Of a DNA stretch of 64,000 nucleotides, positions 52,312 to 62,416 are shown in pieces (position 1 is the first letter of the stretch; each line of letters starts with the position of its first letter). The notes below the pieces were generated by a model. The model did no database searches, was not told the origin of the DNA, and saw only the letters and a program-made list of their open reading frames with translations. This DNA comes from Anabaena sp. WA102 (GTDB lineage Bacteria; Cyanobacteriota; Cyanobacteriia; Cyanobacteriales; Nostocaceae). The translations under genes were made by a program, and so were the position numbers. The stretch covers positions 744,001-808,000 of the forward strand of contig NZ_CP011456.1 in NCBI RefSeq assembly GCF_001277295.1, read 5' to 3'.

Positions 52312-55300
52312 CAATAAAACCTCCATGATAATTAACAGTGTTGGCAACTTCAGAATACATATTACCCACTGTACCGGGTTTAGCGGTAAATAAATCGTGA
52401 CAACCGACAATTACCAATAATTCTTGAGCGCGGGAAAAAGCCACGTTTACCCGTTCTGGTTTATTTGCAAATCCCACATCTCCTTGATGATTATTCCGCA
52501 CCATACTGACAATTACTACTGGTCTTTCCATACCTTGAAATCTATCAACTGTACCTGTTCTGATTTGTAAAGAAGGGAAAAATTCAGATTGCAACCGTTC
52601 ATCAATTTTCCGTAATTGAGCGCCATAAAATGTAATTACAGCTATTTCTTTTCTTGGTTCTCCATTTGCAACTTTATTCACCCAAACTTTCTCAAATTGA
52701 TGACAGATACTTTCAATCACATCAATTTCTTTAGTATTCAAAAATGAAGTTCCACTTCGTTCTTCTTGAAATTCATTTTCTCTGGGCATTTTTACCCAAC
52801 ATAAATGATTGTCAGGTTGAATAATTTCCCCTGCTAAATTATGAGCGCGTTTTGTATCAGGTTCTAAAATCCCACATTCCAATTTACCATGATAAAATTG
52901 ATTAATTGCGCCCATAATCATTGGGTGCATTCGATATTGAGTATTCAGCATTTTTTTAATGCTTTTATCTGCGGTTTCAAACTGACTTTTAAATAATGAC
53001 TCTTCTAAAAATTGCAATTCTTCTCTGGTATTACCCATTGTTTTCGCAACTTCTTCCACAGTGCTAGTATCAAGCATAGGTGGTAATTGCCGATGATCTC
53101 CTACCATGACTAATTTTTTACCTTTCAAAGCCGGAATTAGCAATTCTGGAGGAGTGCATTTACTAACTTCATCAATAATCACAACATCAAAAGATTGAAA
53201 TTCTTCTGAGAAATTATAATTTGCCGCTTGGACGCAAGTAATACCAACAACGTTAGCATTATCTAAATAGATTCCCCTTAAATCTTTACTATCTTGTTCT
53301 GAAGGTTTACGAAGTTTTGCAACCCAATCTTGCACAAAGTTTTGATATTTTTGCAGATAATTTTCTTCACTTTTTAGCTGTCGTTTCCATGATTTAAATT
53401 TATTTTGAATACTGCATAAAGAGTCTGAATCAAATAAATTATCATTAGATAATTCTGGTTTGAGTTTATCTGGGATTGTTTGCCAAATTGACTGCCACCA
53501 ATTCCGTTCGCTAATTAAACTAGCTGATAACTGTAATTGTAATTTCTGTTCTAAATCAGCTATTTTTATTTGTAATTCTGCAATTTCTTGTTGATAAATA
53601 TCAGCTTCTGCTTGCAAATTTATGAACTCCTGATTTAAAGAGTCTTTAATTGTTGCTAAAATGGTAAAAGGTGCTAATGAGGAAATCAGAGTTTCCATTT
53701 CATTGACGCGATTTTCCCAAAATTTGACTTGCTGAGAAAATTCCTGCGGTTGTTCCCAAATATTTGCTTGTCTAGTCAGATATTTTTCTGCTATAATCCT
53801 TAATGGCGCAGGGATATTTTGCTGTTTATGAAGTAATTGTAAGTTATGAATAACTTCTGCCAGGTTTAAATTAGCAGCTTCTTTGCTTTTTCTTACCTGA
53901 GATTTAGCTTCAGATATTTGTTCTGAAGAAATTGCATTTTGCGGAAGTTCTTGAAATTGCTGGTTTAAAATTTGTAATTGTTGTTCAGCTTCAGTTTTAA
54001 CTCTTAAAACACATTGACGGGCATGAACTAAGATAATATCTAGTAATTCTTGGGTAATGCGGGTAAGAGTAGCTTCAACATTGTTCCATTCAAAGGAATT
54101 ACTGTATGTTTTTTCCAATCTAATTAAAAAGACTTGAGTATTTTCAACTAGCAATTTTCGCTGTTTAGGATTGAGGAGTTGATAATTTTGGAGTTTTTGA
54201 TAGGTTGTTTGCCATTGAATTTGATCGGGTTTTGATAATACTATCGGAATTTGACTAAAACTTTGCTGTAAAAAATAACTAAAATCATGTTTTTTACCTT
54301 TCCTATCTATAAAATTACCTTCTATTTCATAAGCTATGGCTTTTGTTAATACTCCCCAATCTGGTAAACTGATTTGATAGTTTTTAGGAACAATAGTTAA
54401 TTTTAATGTCTTAGCAAACATCAATAAACCTAATGGTAAATCTACCATGTTTTCTGTTAAAACTAAATTAGATTGTTGACATTCTTTTAAGACTTGATAC
54501 AAGTTGTTGTTAGCTGTAGACTTCCATTCGACAACAGCTTCAATAATATAATCAATTTCCCGTTTGCGATTTTCCCAAATTTGGATTGTTGGCTGTAAAT
54601 CGTTTTGGTTATTAAATTTTTGATAATCTGTTTCTAATTTCTCCAAGGATAAAGAATGCTGTTGGAAAATATAAACTAATTTTGCTACTTCGGAAATAGC
54701 TAAACCTACATCATTGGCATTTTTTAATCCTGGTTTAAATCCAGAAAGATGTGTTGTGATATTTTCCTGTAACCAAACTGCTAACCCAAATGCGCCAAAA
54801 CCTGGACGGACAAAACCAAGTTCTTCAATACATTTGATAGCTTGACGCACATTTTCTCGAAAATCTTCTACTTGTTGGTTATTTTCTGTATAAGGTTTAG
54901 TTTGTGGTAAAAAATTGTTAATTTCTGAAGATTCCCAGTCTATATTTGTGGAATTTTTGAGAATGTTTTCTAAACCAGTAATTAAATATTCAATTTCTTT
55001 TTTCTTGACTAAAGTTTGATGATATTCAAGCTGTTGATTTTGATAAGCTGCTTCTAAATTTTGTTTTTCGGTTTTGAGTTCATTCTGTTGCTGATTGATT
55101 TCTGCTTCTGCCAGAAAATAGTCTGTGAATCGTGGTAATAACAGTAATAATTGATTGAGAATTTTGATATTTTCGTGACGTTGACTGAGATTATTTTCAC
55201 AGTCAGTGGCGGTATTTTGTAGCCATGTACCAATTACTTGATCTTCTAAAAATGGCTGTCCTTCTTCACCAACTTTTTCGGCTCGTCCCTTCCTAATAGC

Positions 55301-56593
55301 GCGAATAACGGGATTATGTACTAAGCGACTGAGGGCGTTATCAACGGCTAAATTGGCTTGAGAGGTAATTAATGTCCGTCCTCCACGCAAAGCTACCTGA
55401 TAGCAAATTTCCGCAATTACGGTAGTTTTCCCTGTACCTGGTGGTCCCTGAATTAGCACTAAGTCCTCTGCGGACAGGACTTTTTCAACTGCGGCTTTTT
55501 GTCCAGCATTTGCGGAGGATAATAATAAGTCTTTTGAGTTAAGTTTAATCCTTTTGATAATCGGTCTGGCTTGGGAAGCGTCGAATAAAAAGTTACCTAA
55601 ATAGGGATTTTGAGTGCGTCCTTGTCTTAATTGTTCTAAAGCTTTTTCTTTACGTTCGATTTGTTTGATGTCTCCAGCAGCATCAAAAAATAAGTAGCCT
55701 TTATTGGGAAGTTGATAATTACCTTTGGCTATATATTCGATTAGTTCTCGTTCTAGGCGAATATGAATAAGATTATGTTTTTGATCAATTTTTTCAATAG
55801 TTCCTAATTGACGACTGTGGCGACGATTTTTATCTGTCGGTACGGAATCGAGAAAGTTGACTTCCTGATTTTTGGCTTTTTTGACCCGTTCCCAGAAATT
55901 CTCCACACCTAAAATATTCTCTTCAGAACCGTTAAGCGTAGCTGAATTAACTTTAATTTCTAACGCGATTTGTCGAGAATTTGAGCTATTGTTAGCAATC
56001 AGAAAAGATACACAAAATTGGCGTGATTTAGCAATCCGTTCTTCTACTTTTAAAAAGGCTTTCCAGGCTTTAAGTTGATCTTCGGTGGGGACATGATTTC
56101 CGCAAATTGGCATATTTTTTATTTTTGCCAATAATGGTTTGGGAATATCCAAATGATGTTGATGATTTGGGCTTAGTCGCAACCAATAGGGTAAGGCATA
56201 GCCATCAATATTTCCTCGCAATTCATGTAGTAAATAAGCTGATAAAATTTTAAATCCGCCATGTCCATCTTGACGAATAGCAGCTTTAAATGCTAGGGTC
56301 TTTCCTAGCTGTTTCAGTTTTTTTGGGAGTTGAAAGTTATCTTGGTCTGTGGCTATAGTTAGTTCCCAAATCTCTTCTCCTGATTCTTTTCCTGTTCCTT
56401 GACGACGAATATAAAATAAACCTGGTTGTTTACCAACTAAATCAAATAATAATTCATTGGCACGTTCTCGTCGTTCTCGAAAGTCAGGATATAATTGTAG
56501 GGATGATTGACCTTCAAAATGGCGAACTAAATTATCAACTGCTGAACCTATGAATGTATAACCACAATCTTCTATCTTCGTTTTATTATTCAT
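52289..56593 (-). CDS. Giant SF1 (UPF1/DNA2-like) helicase
   Basis: 1434 codons. Motifs in order: I, IQGPPGTGKTTVIAE near residue 384; II, VVIIDEVSKC near 1140; III, LVMVGDHRQLPPML; IV, NTQYRMHPMIMG near 1216; V, GTVDRFQGMERPVVIVS near 1350; VI, RVNVAFSRAQELLVIVG. Between motifs I and II lie about 740 residues, mostly coiled-coil and helical, far more than in UPF1. The first 380 residues are an uncharacterised N-terminal part. No nuclease or kinase domain is seen. Helicases of this build occur in bacterial defence islands, but the sequence alone does not establish that. It is co-transcribed with the overlapping small partner gene. Confidence 0.88.
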   Translation of the reverse strand: MNNKTKIEDCGYTFIGSAVDNLVRHFEGQSSLQLYPDFRERRERANELLFDLVGKQPGLFYIRRQGTGKESGEEIWELTIATDQDNFQLPKKLKQLGKTLAFKAAIRQDGHGGFKILSAYLLHELRGNIDGYALPYWLRLSPNHQHHLDIPKPLLAKIKNMPICGNHVPTEDQLKAWKAFLKVEERIAKSRQFCVSFLIANNSSNSRQIALEIKVNSATLNGSEENILGVENFWERVKKAKNQEVNFLDSVPTDKNRRHSRQLGTIEKIDQKHNLIHIRLERELIEYIAKGNYQLPNKGYLFFDAAGDIKQIERKEKALEQLRQGRTQNPYLGNFLFDASQARPIIKRIKLNSKDLLLSSANAGQKAAVEKVLSAEDLVLIQGPPGTGKTTVIAEICYQVALRGGRTLITSQANLAVDNALSRLVHNPVIRAIRKGRAEKVGEEGQPFLEDQVIGTWLQNTATDCENNLSQRHENIKILNQLLLLLPRFTDYFLAEAEINQQQNELKTEKQNLEAAYQNQQLEYHQTLVKKKEIEYLITGLENILKNSTNIDWESSEINNFLPQTKPYTENNQQVEDFRENVRQAIKCIEELGFVRPGFGAFGLAVWLQENITTHLSGFKPGLKNANDVGLAISEVAKLVYIFQQHSLSLEKLETDYQKFNNQNDLQPTIQIWENRKREIDYIIEAVVEWKSTANNNLYQVLKECQQSNLVLTENMVDLPLGLLMFAKTLKLTIVPKNYQISLPDWGVLTKAIAYEIEGNFIDRKGKKHDFSYFLQQSFSQIPIVLSKPDQIQWQTTYQKLQNYQLLNPKQRKLLVENTQVFLIRLEKTYSNSFEWNNVEATLTRITQELLDIILVHARQCVLRVKTEAEQQLQILNQQFQELPQNAISSEQISEAKSQVRKSKEAANLNLAEVIHNLQLLHKQQNIPAPLRIIAEKYLTRQANIWEQPQEFSQQVKFWENRVNEMETLISSLAPFTILATIKDSLNQEFINLQAEADIYQQEIAELQIKIADLEQKLQLQLSASLISERNWWQSIWQTIPDKLKPELSNDNLFDSDSLCSIQNKFKSWKRQLKSEENYLQKYQNFVQDWVAKLRKPSEQDSKDLRGIYLDNANVVGITCVQAANYNFSEEFQSFDVVIIDEVSKCTPPELLIPALKGKKLVMVGDHRQLPPMLDTSTVEEVAKTMGNTREELQFLEESLFKSQFETADKSIKKMLNTQYRMHPMIMGAINQFYHGKLECGILEPDTKRAHNLAGEIIQPDNHLCWVKMPRENEFQEERSGTSFLNTKEIDVIESICHQFEKVWVNKVANGEPRKEIAVITFYGAQLRKIDERLQSEFFPSLQIRTGTVDRFQGMERPVVIVSMVRNNHQGDVGFANKPERVNVAFSRAQELLVIVGCHDLFTAKPGTVGNMYSEVANTVNYHGGFIDVSCFCS

Positions 56594-56617
56594 AGTTTTT
56601 GTAATAAATAAGGAATC

Positions 56618-56650
56618 AGATCCCCGACTTCTTAGAGAAGTCGGGGATCT
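56618..56650. terminator. Perfect 15-bp hairpin between helicase and grxD
   Basis: AGATCCCCGACTTCT at 56618-56632, loop TAG, then the exact complement at 56636-56650. It lies 17 bp behind the grxD stop and 25 bp before the helicase start. On the minus strand it could end bolA-grxD transcription, but no U-run follows, so it may simply be a dispersed palindromic repeat. Confidence 0.5.
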
Positions 56651-56666
56651 TTATCTTGTGTTGATA

Positions 56667-56990
56667 TTAAGAAGCTAGTGCTACTTCTACCACTTCCTGT
56701 AATTCACCTTTGTTGTACATTTCAATCAAAATATCAGAACCGCCAACGAATTTACCATTGATGTATACTTGAGGAATTGTTGGCCAGTTGGAATATTCTT
56801 TGATGCCTTGACGAATTTCTTGATCTGCAAGTACGTCAATGGTTTCAAAGGGAACTCCTAATGTATTGAGAATTTGGACAACGTTATTAGAGAAACCACA
56901 TTGGGGCATTAATTTGTTGCCCTTCATGAAAACCATAATTTTGTTTTCTTCTACCAAAGTATCAATTCTTTCTTTAAGTTCTGGGGTCAT
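56667..56990 (-). CDS. grxD: Monothiol glutaredoxin (Grx4 type)
   Basis: 107 codons. The CGFS active site is at residues 31-34, with the glutathione-binding WPTIPQVYINGKFVGGSD. Monothiol Grx proteins bind a [2Fe-2S] cluster with glutathione and pass it on, often together with BolA. The bolA gene lies 108 bp upstream on the same strand, which fits a joint role in iron-sulfur trafficking. Confidence 0.95.
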   Translation of the reverse strand: MTPELKERIDTLVEENKIMVFMKGNKLMPQCGFSNNVVQILNTLGVPFETIDVLADQEIRQGIKEYSNWPTIPQVYINGKFVGGSDILIEMYNKGELQEVVEVALAS

Positions 56991-57098
56991 GATTAGTTAT
57001 TTCCTTATGTTACTGAAATTCAAGAGTTGATCCGATTTTAGATTTTGTTTTCTGAATCCAAAATCCCAAATCTAAAATTAGTTTGTTGTTTGTCAAGC

Positions 57099-57335
57099 TT
57101 AGGGAGTGGAGGTTTTAAGTGCTAAAGCATGAATCGCTTCTGTGGACATGGCTTCTTGCAATGCGCTATAAACTAGTTGGTGTTGTTGCACTAGTCCCTT
57201 ACCTGCAAACTGCGATGAAACTACTGTTACTTGATAGTGATCACCACCACCTGTCAAGTCTTGTACTTGCACTTGGGCATCTGGCATTTCTGCCTTGATC
57301 ATTGCCTCTACCTGTTGCGGACTTATCATCGCCAT
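57099..57335 (-). CDS. BolA-family protein
   Basis: 78 codons. It has the BolA pattern: VEAMIKAEMPDAQVQVQDLTGGGDHYQVTVVSSQFAGKGLVQQHQLVYSAL, with the class II-type GGGDHY loop and the His of the HQLVY helix. It forms Fe-S complexes with monothiol glutaredoxins, and it precedes grxD here. The start could be ATG codon 1 or codon 3. Confidence 0.92.
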   Translation of the reverse strand: MAMISPQQVEAMIKAEMPDAQVQVQDLTGGGDHYQVTVVSSQFAGKGLVQQHQLVYSALQEAMSTEAIHALALKTSTP

Positions 57336-57406
57336 TCCTGAAAAACTTACTTCTCTATTATTAACAGATATGTAGCGGTTGGCTGTTGCCTGTTAGCATT
57401 TGCCGA

Positions 57407-57988
57407 TTATTTTTTACCTTGACGCGGAAAGGGGACATCTACAAAACCTAGTTCAAATAATTGTTGGTATGCTTTTGTGCCTAGTTCTCTGGTGGGGTTT
57501 TGACTTTTGATGATTTGCACTAGTAAAGGTATGGCTAATTCTGGCTGATTTTGCGCTCGATGTACTAGGGCTAATTGATAGGTGGCTTCATCTCGCTTTT
57601 GGGCAGTTGTTAAAGCATTTTTGCGGTAGGCATCGGCGGCACGAATGTCAATACCGGCAAAACTAGAGTTGAGGTCTTGGTAAAAGCTTGATAATTGATT
57701 ATAAACTTGGCGGGCTTCTTGGAGTTTTTTGGCTGCTAGGGCGTAGTTTTGACTAGAAACCGCTTCGGTTGATTCTTTCATCAAGCGATCGCCCCCCTCT
57801 ATACTTAAAAGATTATTGCTTGTTCCTGTAGGAGTAAGAGTATTAGGTTTATCTGTATCAATCGGTTTTGGTTTGGCTTGACTAATAGGATTGGATACCT
57901 TTTTCCCTTCAGCATAGGTAGGTGATAGCAGTCCCAAAGATACTATGAGTGATAAAGATGTTAAGCGAATTAAGGTAGCAGCATTCAT
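57407..57988 (-). CDS. Secreted TPR-like protein, hypothetical
   Basis: 193 codons. A clear signal peptide is present (LIRLTSLSLIVSLGLLSPTYA), so the protein is periplasmic or thylakoid-luminal. After a Pro/Lys-rich linker there are helical repeats resembling TPR: GGDRLMKESTEAVSSQNYALAAKKLQEA and DEATYQLALVHRAQNQPELAIPLL. The function is unknown. It precedes bolA by 71 bp on the same strand. Confidence 0.72.
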   Translation of the reverse strand: MNAATLIRLTSLSLIVSLGLLSPTYAEGKKVSNPISQAKPKPIDTDKPNTLTPTGTSNNLLSIEGGDRLMKESTEAVSSQNYALAAKKLQEARQVYNQLSSFYQDLNSSFAGIDIRAADAYRKNALTTAQKRDEATYQLALVHRAQNQPELAIPLLVQIIKSQNPTRELGTKAYQQLFELGFVDVPFPRQGKK

Positions 57989-58164
57989 GAGTTTAATTAG
58001 GGCAACAATTCTATAGAAAAAGTTGGGAAACCTTGTGTATCTTAACTCTCTTTGTCCTAGAGATAAAGTTAGTTACTTGATAACTATTCCAAAAGCTGAA
58101 GAAAAAATCCCCCAACTACCGCTAGAGGATATATTCTCCATACTTTTTGTTAGTCGTCAGTTAC

Positions 58165-59853
58165 CTATTTTAAAGTTCCCAAAACAGGTGTTAACTCAGT
58201 CGCTGGAATCTGCGGATTTAAGAATCCACTCGCATAAATATGAGGATTGGTTTGGGAAATAATCGTATAAGATTGGCGAACATGAGCATTGACAGCTACA
58301 GTTTTTGCATCATACATTTGCATAGCCACCTTCGGGTAGAAACCAATACCAATAATCAACACCAGAAAACAGGCAGCAATAAACACTTCACGGGGTCTGG
58401 CATCACTATATACAGTTTCCGTTGGTAAAAGGCAATCTGTACCAAAACAAGCCGTTCCTTCATCTTCCTGATTTTCTAAATCAGCATTGTTAATATCGCA
58501 AATCAGGGCTGCACTAGAACCATAAAATACTTCACGCAGCATAGAAAGTAGATAAATAGGTGTGAGGATAACTCCCACAGCCGCTAGGAAAACTGTGACG
58601 GTGCAGAATGTAGAGGTGTAAACATCACTAGTTGCTATTCCCACGAAAACCGAAAGTTCACCAACAAAGCCACTCATTCCCGGTAAAGCCAAAGATGCCA
58701 TAGCCCCCATTGTAAACAGGGCAAACACTTTTGGCATGGCTTGACCAATACCGCCCATTTCTGCCATCATCATCGTGTGGGAGCGATCGTAAGTTACACC
58801 AGCCAAGAAGAATAACACGGAAGCAATTAAACCATGTGATATCATCTGCAACATTGCACCGTTGATACCCAAATCGGTGAAAGAAGCAATTCCTATTAAT
58901 ACAAAACCCATATGGGAAATTGACGAATAAGCCAAACGCCGTTTCATATTCGTTTGAGCGAAGGAATTTAAAGCACCATAGATAATGTTGACAACACCGA
59001 GAATAGCCAGAACCGGCGCAAAGTAAACGTGAGCATCGGCAAGTAAGTCAAGATTCAGGCGAATTAGTCCATAACCGCCCATTTTCAACAGCACACCCGC
59101 CAAAATCATGGATACTGGAGAAGATGCTTCACCGTGAGCATCCGGTAGCCAAGTATGCAATGGGAAAATCGCCAATTTTACGCCAAAGGCAATTAACAAA
59201 CCCGCATATAGTAGGAGTTGCAGGGTGAGAGGATATTCTTTCTGTGCGAGTTCTGCAATATCAAAAGTGACATTTCCGCCGCCATATAGCCCCATTGCTA
59301 GGGCTGCTACCAAGATAAATATAGAAGCTGCTGCGGTATAAAGTAAAAATTTTGTAGCTGCGTAGCGTCGTCGTTGTCCACCCCAAATACAAACTAGTAA
59401 ATATACGGGGATTAGTTCGACTTCCCACATAATGAAAAATAACAGCAAGTCTTGGGCGACAAATACCCCAACCTGTGCAGAATACAACACAAGCATGAGA
59501 AAATAGAAAAGCTTTGGTCTGCGGTCAACTTGCCAAGCTGAGAACATCGCCAGTGTGGTAACAAAGCCCGCTAAAAGTACCAACGGGGCGGAAATACCAT
59601 CCACAGAAACAGCCCAGTTTAAGCCCAATTGAGGCATCCAGACATAATTTTCTACCAGTTGAAAATTCGCATTACTGGCATCGTAATGTTGCCAAAAGGC
59701 ATAACACATGAAAATAAAGTCGGCAATACCTATGCCTAGTGCATACCATCTGACAAGTTTGCCATCTTTATCTGGCAATACGGGGATGAACAAGGATGCT
59801 ACCAGTGGAAATAGGACAATCGCGGTAAGCCAAGGAAAATGATCCGCTATCAT
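58165..59853 (-). CDS. ndhD: NAD(P)H-quinone oxidoreductase subunit 4 (NDH-1 NdhD)
   Basis: 562 codons with about 14 membrane segments. Characteristic antiporter-like parts are present: MWEVELIPVYLLVCIWGG with the conserved glutamate, HTWLPDAHGEASSPVSMILAGVLLKMGGYGLIR, and ISHMGFVLIGIAS. It belongs to the proton-pumping membrane arm of cyanobacterial NDH-1, used in respiration and cyclic electron flow around photosystem I. The sequence fits the NdhD1/D2 group rather than the CO2-uptake NdhD3/D4 types, but I cannot decide firmly. It stands alone, without other ndh genes. Confidence 0.93.
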   Translation of the reverse strand: MIADHFPWLTAIVLFPLVASLFIPVLPDKDGKLVRWYALGIGIADFIFMCYAFWQHYDASNANFQLVENYVWMPQLGLNWAVSVDGISAPLVLLAGFVTTLAMFSAWQVDRRPKLFYFLMLVLYSAQVGVFVAQDLLLFFIMWEVELIPVYLLVCIWGGQRRRYAATKFLLYTAAASIFILVAALAMGLYGGGNVTFDIAELAQKEYPLTLQLLLYAGLLIAFGVKLAIFPLHTWLPDAHGEASSPVSMILAGVLLKMGGYGLIRLNLDLLADAHVYFAPVLAILGVVNIIYGALNSFAQTNMKRRLAYSSISHMGFVLIGIASFTDLGINGAMLQMISHGLIASVLFFLAGVTYDRSHTMMMAEMGGIGQAMPKVFALFTMGAMASLALPGMSGFVGELSVFVGIATSDVYTSTFCTVTVFLAAVGVILTPIYLLSMLREVFYGSSAALICDINNADLENQEDEGTACFGTDCLLPTETVYSDARPREVFIAACFLVLIIGIGFYPKVAMQMYDAKTVAVNAHVRQSYTIISQTNPHIYASGFLNPQIPATELTPVLGTLK

Positions 59854-60053
59854 GTCAATAGGAAAAAATACTTATTGGTTGATGATGTTATTGTACTAAA
59901 CTTTTTAACAATTTCTTTATAAGTTTTTACCCCAGTTTGGCATACAAGAATATATACCTAAATAAATCTTATGCTTAGGATTGAGTAGATTGAAACGTTT
60001 TCCTTTGTCTCCCCGATGATTTAAAATAAGGTATTAGACGTACTGTTAAATCA

Positions 60054-60515
60054 ATGACTGAAATTCAATTGGCTAAAACAGGTCTTGATAATCGAGATCA
60101 GTACCTCTGGTTAGAGGAGACAATCCTAAAACTCAAGGCGCGAGATTTTCACGGTTTGGATGTGGAACATTTAATTGAGGAGATGGAAATCTTGGCGAGT
60201 AGGGATAGGGCTGAGGTTGAAAGCCGCCTAATTGTACTATGGGTGCATTTATTAAAACGGATTTATGTTAATAGTGAATATGATAATCGTGGATGGGAAG
60301 TGACAATTCGAGAACAACGTCGTCAGTTAAGAATTCTTCTCAAACAATCCCCTAGTCTGAAGCGATATTTTACAGCAGTATTAGATCAAGCTTGGGAAGA
60401 GGCGCTGATGGAAGTTAGGGAAGATTATCCTAGTTTTCAATTTCCTGATGTGTGGGATTTTAGTCTGAATGTTGATGCGCTTTTGAGTGAGAAGTTTTGG
60501 GATTTTGTTGGGTAG
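60054..60515 (+). CDS. DUF29 family protein
   Basis: 153 codons. The opening YLWLEETILKLKARDFHGLDVEHLIEEMEILASRDRAEVESRL is the DUF29 signature, followed by the helical LIVLWVHLLKRIYV and WEVTIREQRRQL. DUF29 genes are numerous in cyanobacterial genomes and their function is not known; they are often near mobile DNA. It is bounded by ndhD (divergent) and thrS (convergent). Confidence 0.9.
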   Translation: MTEIQLAKTGLDNRDQYLWLEETILKLKARDFHGLDVEHLIEEMEILASRDRAEVESRLIVLWVHLLKRIYVNSEYDNRGWEVTIREQRRQLRILLKQSPSLKRYFTAVLDQAWEEALMEVREDYPSFQFPDVWDFSLNVDALLSEKFWDFVG

Positions 60516-60595
60516 AAAAGTGATTTTTTTGCACGCAGAGGCGCAGAGTCGCAGAGAGTTTTAAACTTTCCCTTCTTTCTACCCAACCTACTTTT

Positions 60596-62416
60596 TTAGA
60601 AGTTACTAAAGTTAGTAATTGCTTCTGTGATCTTATTCACAACTTCATCTACAGTTATGACTCCCAATTCCCCAGAAGCACGGGTACGGATACTCAAGCT
60701 GTTGGCTTCTACTTCCTTCGCACCAACCACCGCCATGACAGGTATTTTATCCTTTTCGGCGTTACGAATCAACTTACCGAGGCGATCGCCACTCAAATCC
60801 ACTTCCGCCCGAATCCCTAACGCAACCATCTTTGCTGCCACTTCTTTGGTAAAATCTAACTGAAGATCACCTACAGGTAATAACCTGATTTGCACAGGCG
60901 CTAACCACAAGGGAAAATCACCCGCGTACTCTTCAATCAAAATCCCAATTAATCGTTCTAAAGAACCAAAAGGGGCGCGGTGAATCATTACCGGACGTTT
61001 GCGCGAACCATCTTCAGCCACATATTCTAAATCAAACCGTTCAGGTAAATTATAATCTACCTGCACCGTTCCCAATTGCCATTCTCGTTCCAAAGCATCA
61101 CTGAAGATAAAATCTAGCTTGGGTCCATAGAAAGCCGCTTCCCCAATGCCTTCAAAATGCTCCATTCCCAATTGTTGCACAGCGCGACGAATCGCCCCTT
61201 CCGCTTTATCCCAAACTTCATCCCCACCAATATATTTATCACTGGCTGGGTCACGGAAACTCAATCTGGCTTTAAAATTCTTCAATTGCAGACTTTTGAA
61301 AACGCTCAAAATCAAATCTACAACATTCAGAAATTCGCTGTCTAACTGTTCAGGAGTTACAAACAAATGAGAATCATCAACCGTAAAACCGCGCACCCTG
61401 GTTAAACCCCCCAATTCTCCCGACTGTTCATAACGGTAAACCGTGCCAAATTCCGCCAACCGCATCGGTAATTCCCGATAAGAGCGTAATTCACTCTTGT
61501 ATATTTGGATATGAAAAGGACAATTCATCGGTTTCATGACAAAACCCTGTTCTATGGCTCTTGCTTCCTCATCTTCAGCCATCAAAGGAAACATATCTTC
61601 CTTATATTTCTGCCAATGTCCCGATGTCTTAAATAAATCAACCCTAGCAATGTGGGGAGTCACCACAGGTAAATAGCCCCGTTTTAACTGCTCTTTTTTG
61701 AGAAAGTCCTCTAAAATCGTTCTTAACAAAGTTCCTTTCGGAGTCCACAAAGGTAAACCAGGACCGACTAAATCGGAAAAGATAAATAACCCCAGTTCTT
61801 TACCCAGTTTACGATGATCACGGCGTAAAGCTTCTTCCTTGCGGCGTTTGTACTCAGCTAATTGTTCGGGAGTTTCCCAAGCCGTAGCATAAATACGCTG
61901 CAACTGGGCTTTTTTCTCATCTCCCCGCCAATAAGCACCAGCAACACTTTCTAATTCTATAGCTTTGGGATTTATTTCGCTGGTATTTTCCAAATGTGGA
62001 CCAGCACACAAATCCCACCATTGATCTCCCAAATGGTAAATCGTGATGGGTTCTTGTTTAATATCAGCCAGAATTTCTAGCTTATAAGGCTCTTTAATAG
62101 CTTCAATGCGGTGTTGTGCCTCTTCGCGGCTGACTTCTTCCCGAATTAATGGCAATTTGCGATTAATAATCTTCACCATTTCTTTTTGAATGGTTTTCAA
62201 ATCCTTATCGCTAAAGGGTTCTGGACTATCAAAATCATAATAGAACCCGTTTTCAATCCAAGGACCAATTGTGACTTGCGCTTTGGGAAACAGCTTTTGT
62301 ACTGCCATTGCCATGATATGGGAAGCTGTATGGCGAATCTTTTTTAAAGTTTCTGATTCGCTGGTACGGGGTAAATAGATTTTTTCGACTGCTTGGGTTT
62401 CTTGATTTGGCGACAT
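60596..62416 (-). CDS. thrS: Threonyl-tRNA synthetase
   Basis: 606 codons. It lacks the N-terminal TGS domain; residue 30 already enters the editing domain with the HTASH motif, and the CAGPH motif follows near residue 136. The catalytic core has KPMNCPFH (zinc and active site), LAEFGTVYRYEQSGELGGLTRVRGFTVDDSHLF (class II motif 2 region), and HRAPFGSLERLIGILIEEYAG (motif 3). A C-terminal anticodon-binding domain follows. It charges tRNA-Thr and clears mischarged Ser. Cyanobacteria of this order may have two ThrRS genes; only one is seen here. Confidence 0.97.
   Translation of the reverse strand: MSPNQETQAVEKIYLPRTSESETLKKIRHTASHIMAMAVQKLFPKAQVTIGPWIENGFYYDFDSPEPFSDKDLKTIQKEMVKIINRKLPLIREEVSREEAQHRIEAIKEPYKLEILADIKQEPITIYHLGDQWWDLCAGPHLENTSEINPKAIELESVAGAYWRGDEKKAQLQRIYATAWETPEQLAEYKRRKEEALRRDHRKLGKELGLFIFSDLVGPGLPLWTPKGTLLRTILEDFLKKEQLKRGYLPVVTPHIARVDLFKTSGHWQKYKEDMFPLMAEDEEARAIEQGFVMKPMNCPFHIQIYKSELRSYRELPMRLAEFGTVYRYEQSGELGGLTRVRGFTVDDSHLFVTPEQLDSEFLNVVDLILSVFKSLQLKNFKARLSFRDPASDKYIGGDEVWDKAEGAIRRAVQQLGMEHFEGIGEAAFYGPKLDFIFSDALEREWQLGTVQVDYNLPERFDLEYVAEDGSRKRPVMIHRAPFGSLERLIGILIEEYAGDFPLWLAPVQIRLLPVGDLQLDFTKEVAAKMVALGIRAEVDLSGDRLGKLIRNAEKDKIPVMAVVGAKEVEANSLSIRTRASGELGVITVDEVVNKITEAITNFSNF

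Noticed and set aside
58023..58262. 79-codon frame antisense to the ndhD end
   Set aside because: It overlaps the conserved ndhD coding region on the opposite strand and shows no independent signal.
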